Positions 5,336 through 12,000 of a DNA stretch of 48,161 nucleotides are shown piece by piece. The stretch lies in the IMG/VR virus record IMGVR_UViG_3300027816_000148, positions 1-48,161 of that record; one strand, 5' to 3'. The position numbers were made by a program, and so were the translations under genes. The notes beneath the pieces were generated by a model, which made no database searches, was not told the DNA's origin, and saw nothing but the letters and a program-made list of their open reading frames with translations. This DNA is from a virus. Each line of letters begins with the position of its first letter. Positions within the stretch are counted from its first letter, which is position 1.

Positions 5336-6235
5336 TTATGCAACAAACGGAGTGTACTCAATTCCTGTTGTTGCTAACCCTACTAATCCAATTGTGGTTT
5401 CAAAAGCTGCCAACTCACTTGCGGCTACTAACACATCTGCTTGGCTTAAATTGTTACTGGTCATCCAAGCTGTGTAGTCGGTAACTTGAGTCAATGTAGC
5501 ATCAGTACCAAATACGTTTTTGTAAACATGCTTGATGAATGTTTCATTGCTGACACCGCCTGCGTCTGTTTTGTATGTGTCAGTGGCCAACAATGCTGTG
5601 GCTAGTTCTTTGTTTGTCCAACCTGCATCAGCAAGATGGATACCAATACCTTTGTATGCGTTGGTAACATCTGCTGTACCTAGTGCGGCTGCCAACAATG
5701 CATAGACATCACCTGCACGACCTGCGGCATCATAGGCAATGGCTTTGTCTGTGAACACCACACGCTCGTGATCAGCAAGGTTAAATTCCATGTTGCTAAC
5801 CAATGTGCTGGCTAACTTTACATTGTCAGCAGTTTTAGTTGTAGTGAACTCTGTGCTGGCACCGCCCATGGTGTAAGTGTCAATACCGGTTGTACCAGTA
5901 ACGTCAACTACTACGTCAACTGTGCCATCGCCTGTACGACCGGTACCCACTACACCAAATGTAGCAACTTTACCAGCGGTACCAACTGTGGCTACGGTAA
6001 CAATTAGATTGTTGGCTACAGTGCCACCTAATGCTGTACCAGCAAGAGTGATAGTGTCACCAGCTAGATAACCAGTACCTGCGCTAGCGGCTAAACTGTC
6101 AAGTACAACAGAATAAACTCCGTTTGTTTTTGTAACATCAAATGCGGCATCAACACCTGCACCGCCTGTTAATCCAGTGATGTTCTGATAGGTAGCGTTT
6201 ACCGGTTTGTCTTTGATTGTAATTGTTGTTGTCAT
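5336..6235 (-). CDS. Gly/Thr/Ala-rich protein with DUF4214-like C-terminus
   Basis: This 299-residue protein has a low-complexity N-terminal two thirds made of Gly, Thr, Ala and Val in a beta-repeat style (residues 15-130). The C-terminal part has the pattern NETFIKHVYKNVFG and a following SQADVLVAASE helix, like DUF4214, a helical domain found in secreted adhesins and S-layer proteins. I chose the ATG at 6235 over one at 6262 because AAGGA lies 7 nt upstream of it. The gene is bracketed by its own sigma-70-type promoter (6265-6293) and strong terminators on both sides, so it is a monocistronic unit, probably highly expressed. A virion or host-surface decoration role is possible but unproven. 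Confidence 0.75.
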   Translation of the reverse strand: MTTTITIKDKPVNATYQNITGLTGGAGVDAAFDVTKTNGVYSVVLDSLAASAGTGYLAGDTITLAGTALGGTVANNLIVTVATVGTAGKVATFGVVGTGRTGDGTVDVVVDVTGTTGIDTYTMGGASTEFTTTKTADNVKLASTLVSNMEFNLADHERVVFTDKAIAYDAAGRAGDVYALLAAALGTADVTNAYKGIGIHLADAGWTNKELATALLATDTYKTDAGGVSNETFIKHVYKNVFGTDATLTQVTDYTAWMTSNNLSQADVLVAASELAAFETTIGLVGLATTGIEYTPFVA

Positions 6236-6264
6236 TATTTTTCCTTGTAAAATGAATATCAACT

Positions 6265-6293
6265 AGTATATAGCGTTTGTACTAATAAGTCAA
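6265..6293 (-). promoter_or_regulatory. Sigma-70 promoter of the DUF4214-like gene
   Basis: TTGACT, 17 nt, TATACT, about 30 nt upstream of the ATG at 6235. Confidence 0.7.
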
Positions 6294-6298
6294 TAAAA

Positions 6299-6322
6299 AA
6301 GGGCACAAAAATGCCCTTTTTG
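6299..6322. terminator. Rho-independent terminator after tmRNA
   Basis: A GGGCA-CAAAAA-TGCCC hairpin has an A-run on one side and a T-run on the other, so it can act on both strands. For the minus strand it ends the tmRNA coding piece. Confidence 0.8.
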
Positions 6323-6327
6323 GTGGT

Positions 6328-6504
6328 TTCTGTTACGAGGTATTTCCTACCCTAGGCTGCGTTTAGGCTGCCAAAGCGAACTGTTCGTCGTTTGCATTTA
6401 CGTTTTGCGTGTCTTCGGCCGGGAAACTCCCAACCCTAACGGCTTCTACATTGCCGGACTGTCCATTTCGTTACTCTTGACCCAATCGATCCTGTGTCAG
6501 GCCC
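6328..6504 (-). ncRNA. ssrA: Permuted tmRNA, coding piece (tag ANDEQFALAA)
   Basis: This is the mRNA-like half of a two-piece tmRNA. It rescues stalled ribosomes by adding a degradation tag. The 5' end GGGCCTG (6504-6498) pairs in seven positions with CAGGTCC at the 3' end of the acceptor piece, which is encoded upstream; this circular order defines a permuted ssrA. The tag frame starts at the GCA resume codon at 6395 and reads ANDEQFALAA, then TAA at 6363. The ALAA end is the ClpXP-type degron. TTGGGTC (6485-6479) can pair with GATTCAA of the acceptor piece to form helix P2. The 3' limit is approximate; a terminator follows. Confidence 0.88.
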
Positions 6505-6603
6505 CTCATAAGGAATCTATGTATCACTAACCAATAAAAATAATTTATTGGAACTGCTAAACATAACACAATGTGATACCATTCTAACTTCATAAAATCC
6601 TTA

Positions 6604-6690
6604 TGGTGGACCTGGCGGGCACTGCCCCCGCGTCTTGAATCCTTTTCTCTCTACTTCATACAGTCTTAAACTTGCTCCACTATCTGAATA
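6604..6690 (-). ncRNA. ssrA: Permuted tmRNA, acceptor piece
   Basis: This is the tRNA-like 3' half of the two-piece tmRNA. It ends CAGGTCC-A-CCA, so CCA is encoded (6604-6606). The T-arm is GCGGG-GGCAGTG-CCCGC, with a T-loop lacking the usual TTCRANT, a feature I recall from alphaproteobacterial and other permuted tmRNAs. Excision of the roughly 100-nt linker (6505-6603) would give the two-piece RNA. The 5' end is approximate and may overlap the end of the small gene at 6666. Confidence 0.85.
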
Positions 6691-6845
6691 TCCAGCCTTA
6701 ACGGCTGATCCCAGTTGACCCAGGGTATGGTGCCGTCTTCTCTGGCACTCTCAATGTCATCCAAAATTTCGGTGACATTGTAGCCAGGACCAGGAATAAT
6801 ACGTTCCTGCCATAGTTGATTTTGCATTGAGATAGTGATTTTCAT
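6666..6845 (-). CDS. Small hypothetical protein (59 aa)
   Basis: An open frame of 59 codons starts MKITISMQNQ and is acidic with several Trp. There is no Shine-Dalgarno, but TAAATA lies exactly 5 nt before the ATG (6851-6856), as for other late-type starts here. Its 3' end overlaps the likely 5' end of the tmRNA acceptor piece, so precursor processing and translation would compete. Function unknown. Confidence 0.6.
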   Translation of the reverse strand: MKITISMQNQLWQERIIPGPGYNVTEILDDIESAREDGTIPWVNWDQPLRLDIQIVEQV

Positions 6846-6850
6846 ATCAA

Positions 6851-6856
6851 TATTTA
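6851..6856 (-). promoter_or_regulatory. Late-type TAAATA element
   Basis: TAAATA is 5 nt before the ATG at 6845, and AATAAATA extends the match to the T4 late consensus. It could also contribute to transcription of the tmRNA precursor. Confidence 0.45.
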
Positions 6857-7411
6857 TTAGTCAACATCAATATCATCATCCTTCACAATCCATCCTAGAC
6901 GAAACAGGTCCTCGCGAATCTCATCAGTGACTACACTTTCGGGCACATAATTTTTTTTAGCTAGTATAGCTGCCTCTATTTCCGGACTAGACTCACTGCC
7001 TCCGCCAATTACACCGCCAATGCCTGAACAGTACCAATCCATATAATCACCTTGTACTCGCATGTCTGCAATGATACCGCCAGCATACCGCCAGCTACAA
7101 CTCCAGGTTTGATTCTTAAGAGTGGCCCAGACTTCGTTTTTTTGAAAGGTACGATTGCACATGGCCGCATAGAGATTTTGTGAATAGGACTTGCTAGAAC
7201 GAACTTTGGCCAACATGAAATCAGAAGTACGAAGATCATACTCCATGTTGTTTTGTTGCCATTCGGTATCTTGTTCTTGGGCCATCTTGTTAATATTTGC
7301 TTGTTCAAACATTTTGATGTAGGCTTCGTTGGGTTTTTTGCCGCTTTCTGCACATCGTTTGATGTAGTTTTCTTTTTGGAAAGTATTACGACTAGGACTA
7401 CAACTGATCAT
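6857..7411 (-). CDS. Conserved phage hypothetical protein (184 aa)
   Basis: The middle of the protein (SYSQNLYAAMCNRTF, WSCSWRYAGG, ADMR, GDYMDWYCSG) resembles a family I recall from T4-like cyanophages and pelagiphages, of unknown function. The ATG at 7411 has GGAG 5 nt upstream, a good Shine-Dalgarno. The C-terminus is acidic. It lies between tRNA-Leu (upstream) and the 59-aa gene. There is no signal peptide or membrane segment. Confidence 0.75.
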   Translation of the reverse strand: MISCSPSRNTFQKENYIKRCAESGKKPNEAYIKMFEQANINKMAQEQDTEWQQNNMEYDLRTSDFMLAKVRSSKSYSQNLYAAMCNRTFQKNEVWATLKNQTWSCSWRYAGGIIADMRVQGDYMDWYCSGIGGVIGGGSESSPEIEAAILAKKNYVPESVVTDEIREDLFRLGWIVKDDDIDVD

Positions 7412-7425
7412 TGTTACTCCAAAAT

Positions 7426-7509
7426 GGTACGAGTGGAGGGACTTGAACCCTCAATCCTTGCGGCGCAAGATTTTAAGTCTTGTGTGTATACCGATTCCAC
7501 CACACTCGC
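7426..7509 (-). tRNA. tRNA-Leu (anticodon TAA)
   Basis: This is a class II tRNA with a long variable arm. The anticodon arm is CAAGA-CTTAAAA-TCTTG, the acceptor GCGAGTG/CACTCGT, and ACCA is encoded. Confidence 0.94.
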
Positions 7510-7513
7510 GGTA

Positions 7514-7675
7514 TTATCCTCCCCGACCAGTAACCTTTTTAACAGGTTTGCCCACTGGCTGTGGTGCTGTTGTTTTTTTAACTGACTTGGAACCCTTGGC
7601 AGGTTTTGCATCAGGATGTTGTGCGGCATGCTTTTTCTCTAGTGCCGCTTTTACTGCTGTGATATATGAAGCCAT
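7514..7675 (-). CDS. Small basic Lys/Pro/Ala-rich protein (53 aa)
   Basis: An ATG with GGAG 7 nt upstream opens a 53-codon frame. The protein starts MASYITAVKAALEKKHAA, then turns into a Lys/Pro/Ala/Thr-rich tail like those of small DNA- or RNA-binding phage proteins. It stops 5 nt before tRNA-Leu. The overlapping 71-aa frame in another phase lacks a ribosome site and was rejected. Function unknown. Confidence 0.65.
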   Translation of the reverse strand: MASYITAVKAALEKKHAAQHPDAKPAKGSKSVKKTTAPQPVGKPVKKVTGRGG

Positions 7676-7709
7676 TGTGTTCTCCTAGTACTTGTTATTT
7701 AACAAGGCA

Positions 7710-7784
7710 TGGTCCGGCCACTAGGAATCGAACCTAGATTGATAGCTTAGAAGGCTACTGTATTATCCATTATACTATGGCCAG
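7710..7784 (-). tRNA. tRNA-Arg (anticodon TCT)
   Basis: The anticodon arm is GTAGC-CTTCTAA-GCTAT, the acceptor CTGGCCA/TGGCCGG has one T-G pair, and ACCA is encoded. It reads AGA/AGG codons. Confidence 0.93.
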
Positions 7785-7790
7785 AGAGTT

Positions 7791-7867
7791 TGGTGCGCCC
7801 ACAAGGACTTGAACCTTGGACCAAAGGATTATGAGTCCTCTGCTCTGACCAACTGAGCTATAGGCGC
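7791..7867 (-). tRNA. tRNA-Met, elongator type (anticodon CAT)
   Basis: The acceptor is GCGCCTA/TGGGCGC, the D-arm AGCTCAGTTGGTCAGAGC, the anticodon arm GAGGA-CTCATAA-TCCTT, and ACCA is encoded. The overall pattern resembles bacterial elongator Met; Ile2 cannot be excluded. It is the third CAT tRNA in the window. Confidence 0.92.
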
Positions 7868-7900
7868 ATTGTTTTATTGTACAAGGAAAACTATTTATAG

Positions 7901-8026
7901 TCAACCCATTTGGCGTATCTCTACCACCTGATACCGGCTGTATGGGTAGTGTTCCTGTAGCCATTCCAACAGGCCCTCTTCCCAAGGTAGTACCACGGTC
8001 TCAGCAGAGTTTACAATCACTCTCAT
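7901..8026 (-). CDS. Very small hypothetical protein (41 aa)
   Basis: This frame starts MRVIVNSAETVVLPWEEG and overlaps the stop of the previous gene by ATGA (8023-8026), which suggests translational coupling. The sequence has a normal amphipathic composition. Function unknown. It ends about 33 nt before tRNA-Met. Confidence 0.55.
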   Translation of the reverse strand: MRVIVNSAETVVLPWEEGLLEWLQEHYPYSRYQVVEIRQMG

Positions 8027-8145
8027 AGTAAGGACTTGATGTAGGCAATCACAGCTCGCGCTTCTGTGAAGTCTGTGATCTCGGGTGCAAGAGCCTCATA
8101 TCTGTAAGAGGACCATCCTAGTTGACTAAAGTCTGCTCGTTTCAT
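8023..8145 (-). CDS. Very small hypothetical protein (40 aa)
   Basis: This frame starts MKRADFSQLGWSSYRYE. It begins in an ATGA overlap with the upstream gene (8142-8145) and ends in another ATGA overlap with the next one. Two consecutive coupled overlaps make it likely to be real. Function unknown. Confidence 0.55.
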   Translation of the reverse strand: MKRADFSQLGWSSYRYEALAPEITDFTEARAVIAYIKSLL

Positions 8146-8462
8146 GCTGTTATCCAATCAGTTTTTTCTTTTATCTCGATGTTTTCTGCACCGTCGTATT
8201 CGCCGATACGAAACTCAGTTCCCTCAGGCAACCATGCCACCGCTAAGTCTTTCATACCACCTTTATAGATGTCTGGATACTTGAGAATGACATAGGTTTC
8301 CATCTCTGCCCATTGCTCAGTTTCCACAAACTTTACGATCGCTGGATCAAATACAAGTTCTGGTACTCCCTTGTTCCAAGTGCTCCAACCTGCGCCAAAT
8401 CCTGGTGAGTATAGCACAGCCACTTTGCCGTTGTCAATCAACTTAGTAATATTCTTTGTCAT
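8142..8462 (-). CDS. Conserved phage hypothetical protein (106 aa)
   Basis: The N-terminal half carries KVAVLYSPGFGAGWSTWN, a block I recall from a phage family of unknown function; the C-terminal half is acidic. I chose ATG 8462 (MTKNITK), which overlaps the upstream gene by about 20 nt and has GGAT about 9 nt upstream; 8471 is an alternative. It is co-transcribed with its neighbours in a run of small early-type genes. Confidence 0.7.
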   Translation of the reverse strand: MTKNITKLIDNGKVAVLYSPGFGAGWSTWNKGVPELVFDPAIVKFVETEQWAEMETYVILKYPDIYKGGMKDLAVAWLPEGTEFRIGEYDGAENIEIKEKTDWITA

Positions 8463-8847
8463 AGTCAGCATCCGTTTCAATTTCCACATGCCCAAACTTC
8501 AGCAGGCCCAGGCTTACTTTTCTGACTTCAAATGGTTGTGCAAATTCTACAATAGCACCCAGACTCTCAATGTCATCGTAAGTGTTGTCGCGAATGTCTT
8601 CAACTTGTACACAACCAATAGAGCCCGAGTCCACCATGTGTTCGGTACCAATGTTGCTGTTGTATGTGCCGTCACCCCAGGCTGTGCCAAAGCTGGCAAA
8701 CCGTCGACCATCCTTCAAGACAAACTCGCCTTCTACGCCACGGCCTTCATGCTGAGGTGGAAAGAACATGGCACATGCCTCGTCCCATTCCGGGTGCATG
8801 ACATAGCACAAGTCACCAATGTAATATCGTCCTGCTGGCATTGTCAT
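8443..8847 (-). CDS. Conserved phage hypothetical protein (134 aa)
   Basis: It begins MTMPAGRYYIGDLCYVM, a block typical of a family of phage proteins without known function (GRYYIGD.CYV). It is rich in Gly and acidic residues and probably a small beta domain. GGAG lies 8 nt before ATG 8847; a GTG nine bases upstream is possible. It starts 3 nt after the stop of the upstream gene. Confidence 0.72.
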   Translation of the reverse strand: MTMPAGRYYIGDLCYVMHPEWDEACAMFFPPQHEGRGVEGEFVLKDGRRFASFGTAWGDGTYNSNIGTEHMVDSGSIGCVQVEDIRDNTYDDIESLGAIVEFAQPFEVRKVSLGLLKFGHVEIETDADYDKEYY

Positions 8848-8849
8848 TT

Positions 8850-9080
8850 TTACCACTCCTTTTTGTCGCCGGTAGCTTCGTTGTTACGATAGCCAGCGGC
8901 GTAGGCCGCAACCTCTGCGTCAGTCATTTGATCTATGTCAATACGAGGACTCTTGTGAGTGTCTCTCACAAAGTAATGTGGCCAGTAATCACGACCGTAA
9001 TAGCTGTCACAGACGCCGCGATCGTAAGGACCACCGTGGCGTTCATCGTAATAACTGGATTGTGCGTGTTCTTTAATCAT
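8850..9080 (-). CDS. Small conserved phage protein (76 aa)
   Basis: It contains PYDRGVCDSYYGR, close to a short motif (DRGxxDSYYxR) repeated across unrelated phage genomes, and a C-terminal acidic/Ala segment. AAGGAG stands 6 nt before ATG 9080. The longer frame to 9311 would overlap the next gene heavily and was not chosen. Function unknown. Confidence 0.7.
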   Translation of the reverse strand: MIKEHAQSSYYDERHGGPYDRGVCDSYYGRDYWPHYFVRDTHKSPRIDIDQMTDAEVAAYAAGYRNNEATGDKKEW

Positions 9081-9090
9081 TGTCATCTCC

Positions 9091-9468
9091 TTAAGCCGCT
9101 TTGCGGAAATATTGATAGGGCAAGCCCAGTGTCCAAGCAAGGTAATCATTGTCACCATTGGTCTCTTCGGCTTCGTGGATCCAACGCATAGCCATGGCCT
9201 GGTCCTTGGCACCTGTGCTGAGCAATTCAGCAACACGGCGTTCAAACATCTCAACAGCCTTGGTTTCGGCCGCTTTGCGAGCTGTCTCTTCGCGGTCAAT
9301 GGCTTGACCAAGGATCACAAACTCAGATGTAAAGTCATCAAGAGTCCAGGCAGAAGTATCAACACCACGGGGACGAACACCGTAGGCATCCTTGTACATG
9401 TCCCAAAATGTGCATTGGGCTTGCTCTAGTTCTGTCATGTCTTCCCAACTTGTAAATTCTGTAGTCAT
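9091..9468 (-). CDS. Conserved phage hypothetical protein (125 aa)
   Basis: It starts MTTEFTSWEDMTELE, with DMYKDAYGVRPRG near residue 30, a motif recurrent in large-phage proteins of unknown function. The rest is mostly helical. AAGGAG precedes the ATG at 9468, and a strong promoter (9499-9527) lies directly upstream, so this is the first gene of the small-gene operon 7901-9468. Confidence 0.75.
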   Translation of the reverse strand: MTTEFTSWEDMTELEQAQCTFWDMYKDAYGVRPRGVDTSAWTLDDFTSEFVILGQAIDREETARKAAETKAVEMFERRVAELLSTGAKDQAMAMRWIHEAEETNGDNDYLAWTLGLPYQYFRKAA

Positions 9469-9498
9469 TTGTGGCTCCTTATTTCTTACTATGTTCAT

Positions 9499-9527
9499 AT
9501 TATAGCAAATGGGCAATTATTGGTCAA
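9499..9527 (-). promoter_or_regulatory. Sigma-70 promoter TTGACC-N17-TATAAT
   Basis: TTGACC, 17 nt, perfect TATAAT, with ATTTGC before the -10. The same extended pattern recurs at 9874 and, as ATTTGCTACAAT, at 5247. It drives the small-gene operon. Confidence 0.8.
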
Positions 9528-9868
9528 CCAATTTGCTTAACACGCACGTCAGTGTTCAATGCAGGCATGTACTGACGGATCAGTTCACGCTCAATATCGT
9601 GTGCGGCTTGCTTGCCACGCACAATGTCAATGATGGCATAGTTAACAGCCTCTTCACCTGCGGCACGAATTGCTTCGTACAGGTTCCAACTCTTGTCTTC
9701 TGTGCGGCTACGATAAATGTGCTTGTTGATTCGGCTACGCAAACTCATGTTGATTGTACGCTGAGTCTTGGCAGTGATGCCCACATAGTACTCCAATCCA
9801 ATTTGGATGAAGTAAACAATGTGTGTACGATCGACACGTTTTTTGCGGGGTTGCTTTTTTAAGTTCAT
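9524..9868 (-). CDS. Small GIY-YIG domain protein
   Basis: This 114-residue protein is essentially one GIY-YIG domain: HIVYFIQIG, then EYYVGIT, an Arg-rich helix ([14 protein letters not shown]), a Trp, and a terminal ERELIRQY that supplies the catalytic Glu and Tyr. The basic N-terminus (KKQPRKKR) suggests nucleic acid binding. The 17-nt-spaced promoter at 9874-9902 places the transcription start at or next to the ATG, so the mRNA may be leaderless. It could be a DNA-processing nuclease or a homing endonuclease relic; host-DNA degradation is possible. Confidence 0.82.
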   Translation of the reverse strand: MNLKKQPRKKRVDRTHIVYFIQIGLEYYVGITAKTQRTINMSLRSRINKHIYRSRTEDKSWNLYEAIRAAGEEAVNYAIIDIVRGKQAAHDIERELIRQYMPALNTDVRVKQIG

Positions 9869-9873
9869 AGTGT

Positions 9874-9902
9874 ATTATAGCAAATCGAGCATTTCTGGTC
9901 AA
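9874..9902 (-). promoter_or_regulatory. Sigma-70 promoter TTGACC-N17-TATAAT
   Basis: TTGACC, 17 nt, perfect TATAAT. Only five bases separate the -10 box from the ATG of the GIY-YIG gene, so transcription would start almost on the start codon. Confidence 0.8.
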
Positions 9903-9916
9903 CCGAAATAGTGTGG

Positions 9917-9957
9917 CAAAAAAACCACAAAAACAAGGTAATACTCAAGTATTACCT
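9917..9957 (-). terminator. Rho-independent terminator
   Basis: GGTAATACT-TG-AGTATTACC is a near-perfect hairpin (9936-9957), followed on the minus strand by T-rich sequence with runs of five and seven T. It ends the 56-aa gene transcript. Confidence 0.65.
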
Positions 9958-9967
9958 GGATAATCCA

Positions 9968-9999
9968 ATAATATTATCGGGGATTATCGATAATATTAT
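9968..9999. repeat. 12-bp AT-rich inverted repeat
   Basis: ATAATATTATCG and its perfect reverse complement (9968-9979 and 9988-9999) flank an 8-bp loop. Further GGATTAT/AATTATAG repeats surround it. It lies between two small minus-strand genes; a protein-binding site or melting element is possible. Confidence 0.55.
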
Positions 10000-10022
10000 A
10001 GTGGATTATAGTCAATTATAGA

Positions 10023-10193
10023 CTATTTTCTCTTGATAACCTTGATAATTTCAGCTTCAAAATGCTCTGAATATCTACGTTCATCTCCGCTATTTTCAGA
10101 GTTGGGATATTCTAAGCATTCACGGAGTTTATCGGCAAGTTCCAAGATCTCTTTAACTTTGGGATTAACGATAAAAGTATAGAGTTTAGACAT
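10023..10193 (-). CDS. Small hypothetical protein (56 aa)
   Basis: An ATG with AAAGGA 8 nt upstream opens 56 codons (MSKLYTFIVNPKVKEILEL...). The protein is charged, probably helical, and ends VIKRK. A TTGACC-N17-TAAACT promoter overlapped by a palindrome lies upstream. Function unknown. Confidence 0.65.
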   Translation of the reverse strand: MSKLYTFIVNPKVKEILELADKLRECLEYPNSENSGDERRYSEHFEAEIIKVIKRK

Positions 10194-10218
10194 ATTGCTT
10201 TCCTTTCTCTTATTAATT

Positions 10219-10258
10219 ACTGTATAAACAGTTTAACAGATTGGGATTATTTGGTCAA
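10219..10258 (-). promoter_or_regulatory. Promoter with overlapping palindrome
   Basis: TTGACC, 17 nt, TAAACT (10230-10258), with the palindrome ACTGT-ATAA-ACAGT at 10219-10232 touching the -10. The palindrome could be a repressor site. Confidence 0.45.
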
Positions 10259-10270
10259 CTGTTTTGTGTT

Positions 10271-10278
10271 TATAAGTA
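10271..10278 (+). promoter_or_regulatory. Late-type element TATAAGTA
   Basis: TATAAGTA is one mismatch from the T4 late consensus TATAAATA and ends 5 nt before the ATG at 10284, with no Shine-Dalgarno between. Confidence 0.5.
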
Positions 10279-10283
10279 TTTCC

Positions 10284-11345
10284 ATGAACTTTGATCCCTT
10301 TACACAAGAGCCCATTCATCGCAAAGGAATTTGGAACAGTGGGTGCCTGTCACAAGAGCATGCTACACTAGATTATTTTGAAACCACACTAACTAATCTT
10401 GGGTGGCAAAGAGATGATCAGCAACGACGCAATTGGCATCGTGAAGATAAAAAAGTTGTGTTGTGTCTAGTCGACGACATACGTGATTGCGCCAGCGATT
10501 ACCATATAGACGTTCCTTACATGTTTGATCGCAACACCACAGTGATCACTGACAACTATGTCGGGTGCCCTACACAATATCAAGTTTGGCAATTGCCGCC
10601 TAGTTTCTACGGAATCTACAGTCACAATGAGCCCATGCCAGAATGGCAACCTGATCGACAGTTTTGTTTTAGCGTTAATCGTATTGATACACGACGACTC
10701 AAGCTCATGTTAGAATTGGCCAAGCGCATACATTTACACAAAGGGTATGTAAACTTTAACTGCCAAGATCAATTTGACGGCAATACATTTGGTGGTACTG
10801 ACCGCTTGCCTGCAGTGTTTGAAAAGTACTGGAACAACGAACTGTCAGATGACGACAAAGCGGCCTGGCAAGCCAGCTACAAACTACTGGCACCACAAAT
10901 GCCATTAAAAAACTATGACCACTCGCACCATGAAATATACACTCGTAGTTGGTTAAACGTTGAATGCGAAACTTACAGTAGCGATAACACGGTGGCACTT
11001 AGTGAAAAAATCTTTAGACTGCTCACATTACCTGTACCGTGGACCGCATACATGGGACGATATGCTGTGGCCTACTTAGAAAGTCTTGGATTTGATTGCA
11101 TGAGCGACATGATTGATCACAATCACTATGATAGACTCAAAGTTGTAGAAAACAGAATAGGCATTTTTGTATGGAAAAGTATCACTGATACATCAAAAGT
11201 GCTTATGAATGGAAGCCAAGATCAAATACGTGCCCGATGTTTGAAAGCAGCCACATACAATCGAGAACTACTCAAGCTCTACAAAAACAACTGGGACGCA
11301 GAATTTGAGCAATGGAAGCAGGCCTATTTGCCTCACCTGGCATAG
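10284..11345 (+). CDS. Exostosin/GT10-like putative glycosyltransferase
   Basis: This 353-residue protein has a C-terminal block (LNVECETYSSDN, LSEKIFRLL, PWTAYMG, YLESLGFD) with the pattern of exostosin- and fucosyltransferase-like GT-B enzymes, in which SEK-F lies in the sugar-nucleotide site. The plus-strand gene at 12001 is a paralogue with the same block (VTEKTFHAL, IPIIIGY, CRQMGFD). The start at 10284 is chosen because a TATAAGTA element stands 5 nt upstream and the longer frame needs a TTG. Its 3' end overlaps the convergent gene by 13 nt. The acceptor is unknown; virion proteins, host glycans or modified DNA are all possible. Confidence 0.6.
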   Translation: MNFDPFTQEPIHRKGIWNSGCLSQEHATLDYFETTLTNLGWQRDDQQRRNWHREDKKVVLCLVDDIRDCASDYHIDVPYMFDRNTTVITDNYVGCPTQYQVWQLPPSFYGIYSHNEPMPEWQPDRQFCFSVNRIDTRRLKLMLELAKRIHLHKGYVNFNCQDQFDGNTFGGTDRLPAVFEKYWNNELSDDDKAAWQASYKLLAPQMPLKNYDHSHHEIYTRSWLNVECETYSSDNTVALSEKIFRLLTLPVPWTAYMGRYAVAYLESLGFDCMSDMIDHNHYDRLKVVENRIGIFVWKSITDTSKVLMNGSQDQIRARCLKAATYNRELLKLYKNNWDAEFEQWKQAYLPHLA

Positions 11346-11974
11346 ATGTCCCAATTAATATGGCTTCTAGCCCAGTCAATTGAAAACTCAAACGTATCTT
11401 GTTGTGTGTCAAGATAGCGTTGCATCATAGCAACACGTTGATCAACATCATGCAAATGATGCGCAGTGGTATGGTCACCAATTTCTAACCATTCAATCCT
11501 GCCAGTATCGTTGACTCGTAGTGCAATATTAGCACCGCGTCCAAATCCCGTAGCCCGCATGAGGTCTCGATTGGTGTGTATTTGACGCCAGTCAGAATAC
11601 TCTCCAACTTGGGCGATTGGCACAACGACAATCACACTTACTGTACCTGGATCAAGCAAAAGACTCAAGGCCATTAATCTAGTGTCACCGCAATCTACTA
11701 CAAATTGATCTTGTTCTTGATGCACAAGGATGGGTTTGCGGATAGGCTCTGCACCCAATCGCTGATACATCCAATTGACCCATAGCAATCTAGCAATCTC
11801 ATCTTGGTATGCTGGATTCCAAGTTGTGATGTTTCTGCTGTGTACCAGCTGTTGATTAACTGTGCATACGCTTTGCGGCAATGTGCAAACTGGTTGTAGA
11901 TCTTCCACAGGCCATTGCGGATGATAAAACATAGCCCATTGGTTGCCTAGTGCTTGTTCAATTGTTAATTCCAT
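11333..11974 (-). CDS. ParB/sulfiredoxin-fold-like protein (putative)
   Basis: In this 213-residue protein, the stretch RKPILVHQEQDQFVVDCGDTRLMAL resembles the ParB N-terminal (Srx-fold) core, where a conserved D-G-x-x-R loop follows a beta hairpin. The rest is unfamiliar. The gene starts 26 bp from the divergent gene at 12001, and TAAATA lies 4 nt before its ATG. ParB-like folds in phages range from DNA partition and nuclease to nucleotide-using enzymes, so no function is assigned. Confidence 0.5.
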   Translation of the reverse strand: MELTIEQALGNQWAMFYHPQWPVEDLQPVCTLPQSVCTVNQQLVHSRNITTWNPAYQDEIARLLWVNWMYQRLGAEPIRKPILVHQEQDQFVVDCGDTRLMALSLLLDPGTVSVIVVVPIAQVGEYSDWRQIHTNRDLMRATGFGRGANIALRVNDTGRIEWLEIGDHTTAHHLHDVDQRVAMMQRYLDTQQDTFEFSIDWARSHINWDIYAR

Positions 11975-12000
11975 GGTGTATTTACGGGTTAAATACTTCT
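11975..12000. promoter_or_regulatory. 26-bp divergent late-type promoter
   Basis: The whole gap between two divergent start codons contains TAAATAC on each strand (minus: 11979-11984; plus: 11990-11995), back to back around CGGGT. Spacing to the ATGs is 4 and 5 nt. No Shine-Dalgarno fits in the space, so both mRNAs are predicted to be leaderless. Confidence 0.6.

Noticed and set aside
7414-7629. 71-aa frame opposite phase in the tRNA-Leu region
   Set aside because: It runs through tRNA-Leu and has no ribosome site; the 53-aa frame 7514-7675 has GGAG and a clean ATG.
7770-7985. 71-aa frame through tRNA-Arg and tRNA-Met
   Set aside because: It covers tRNA sequence; the coupled small genes 7901-8026 and 8023-8145 explain the rest.
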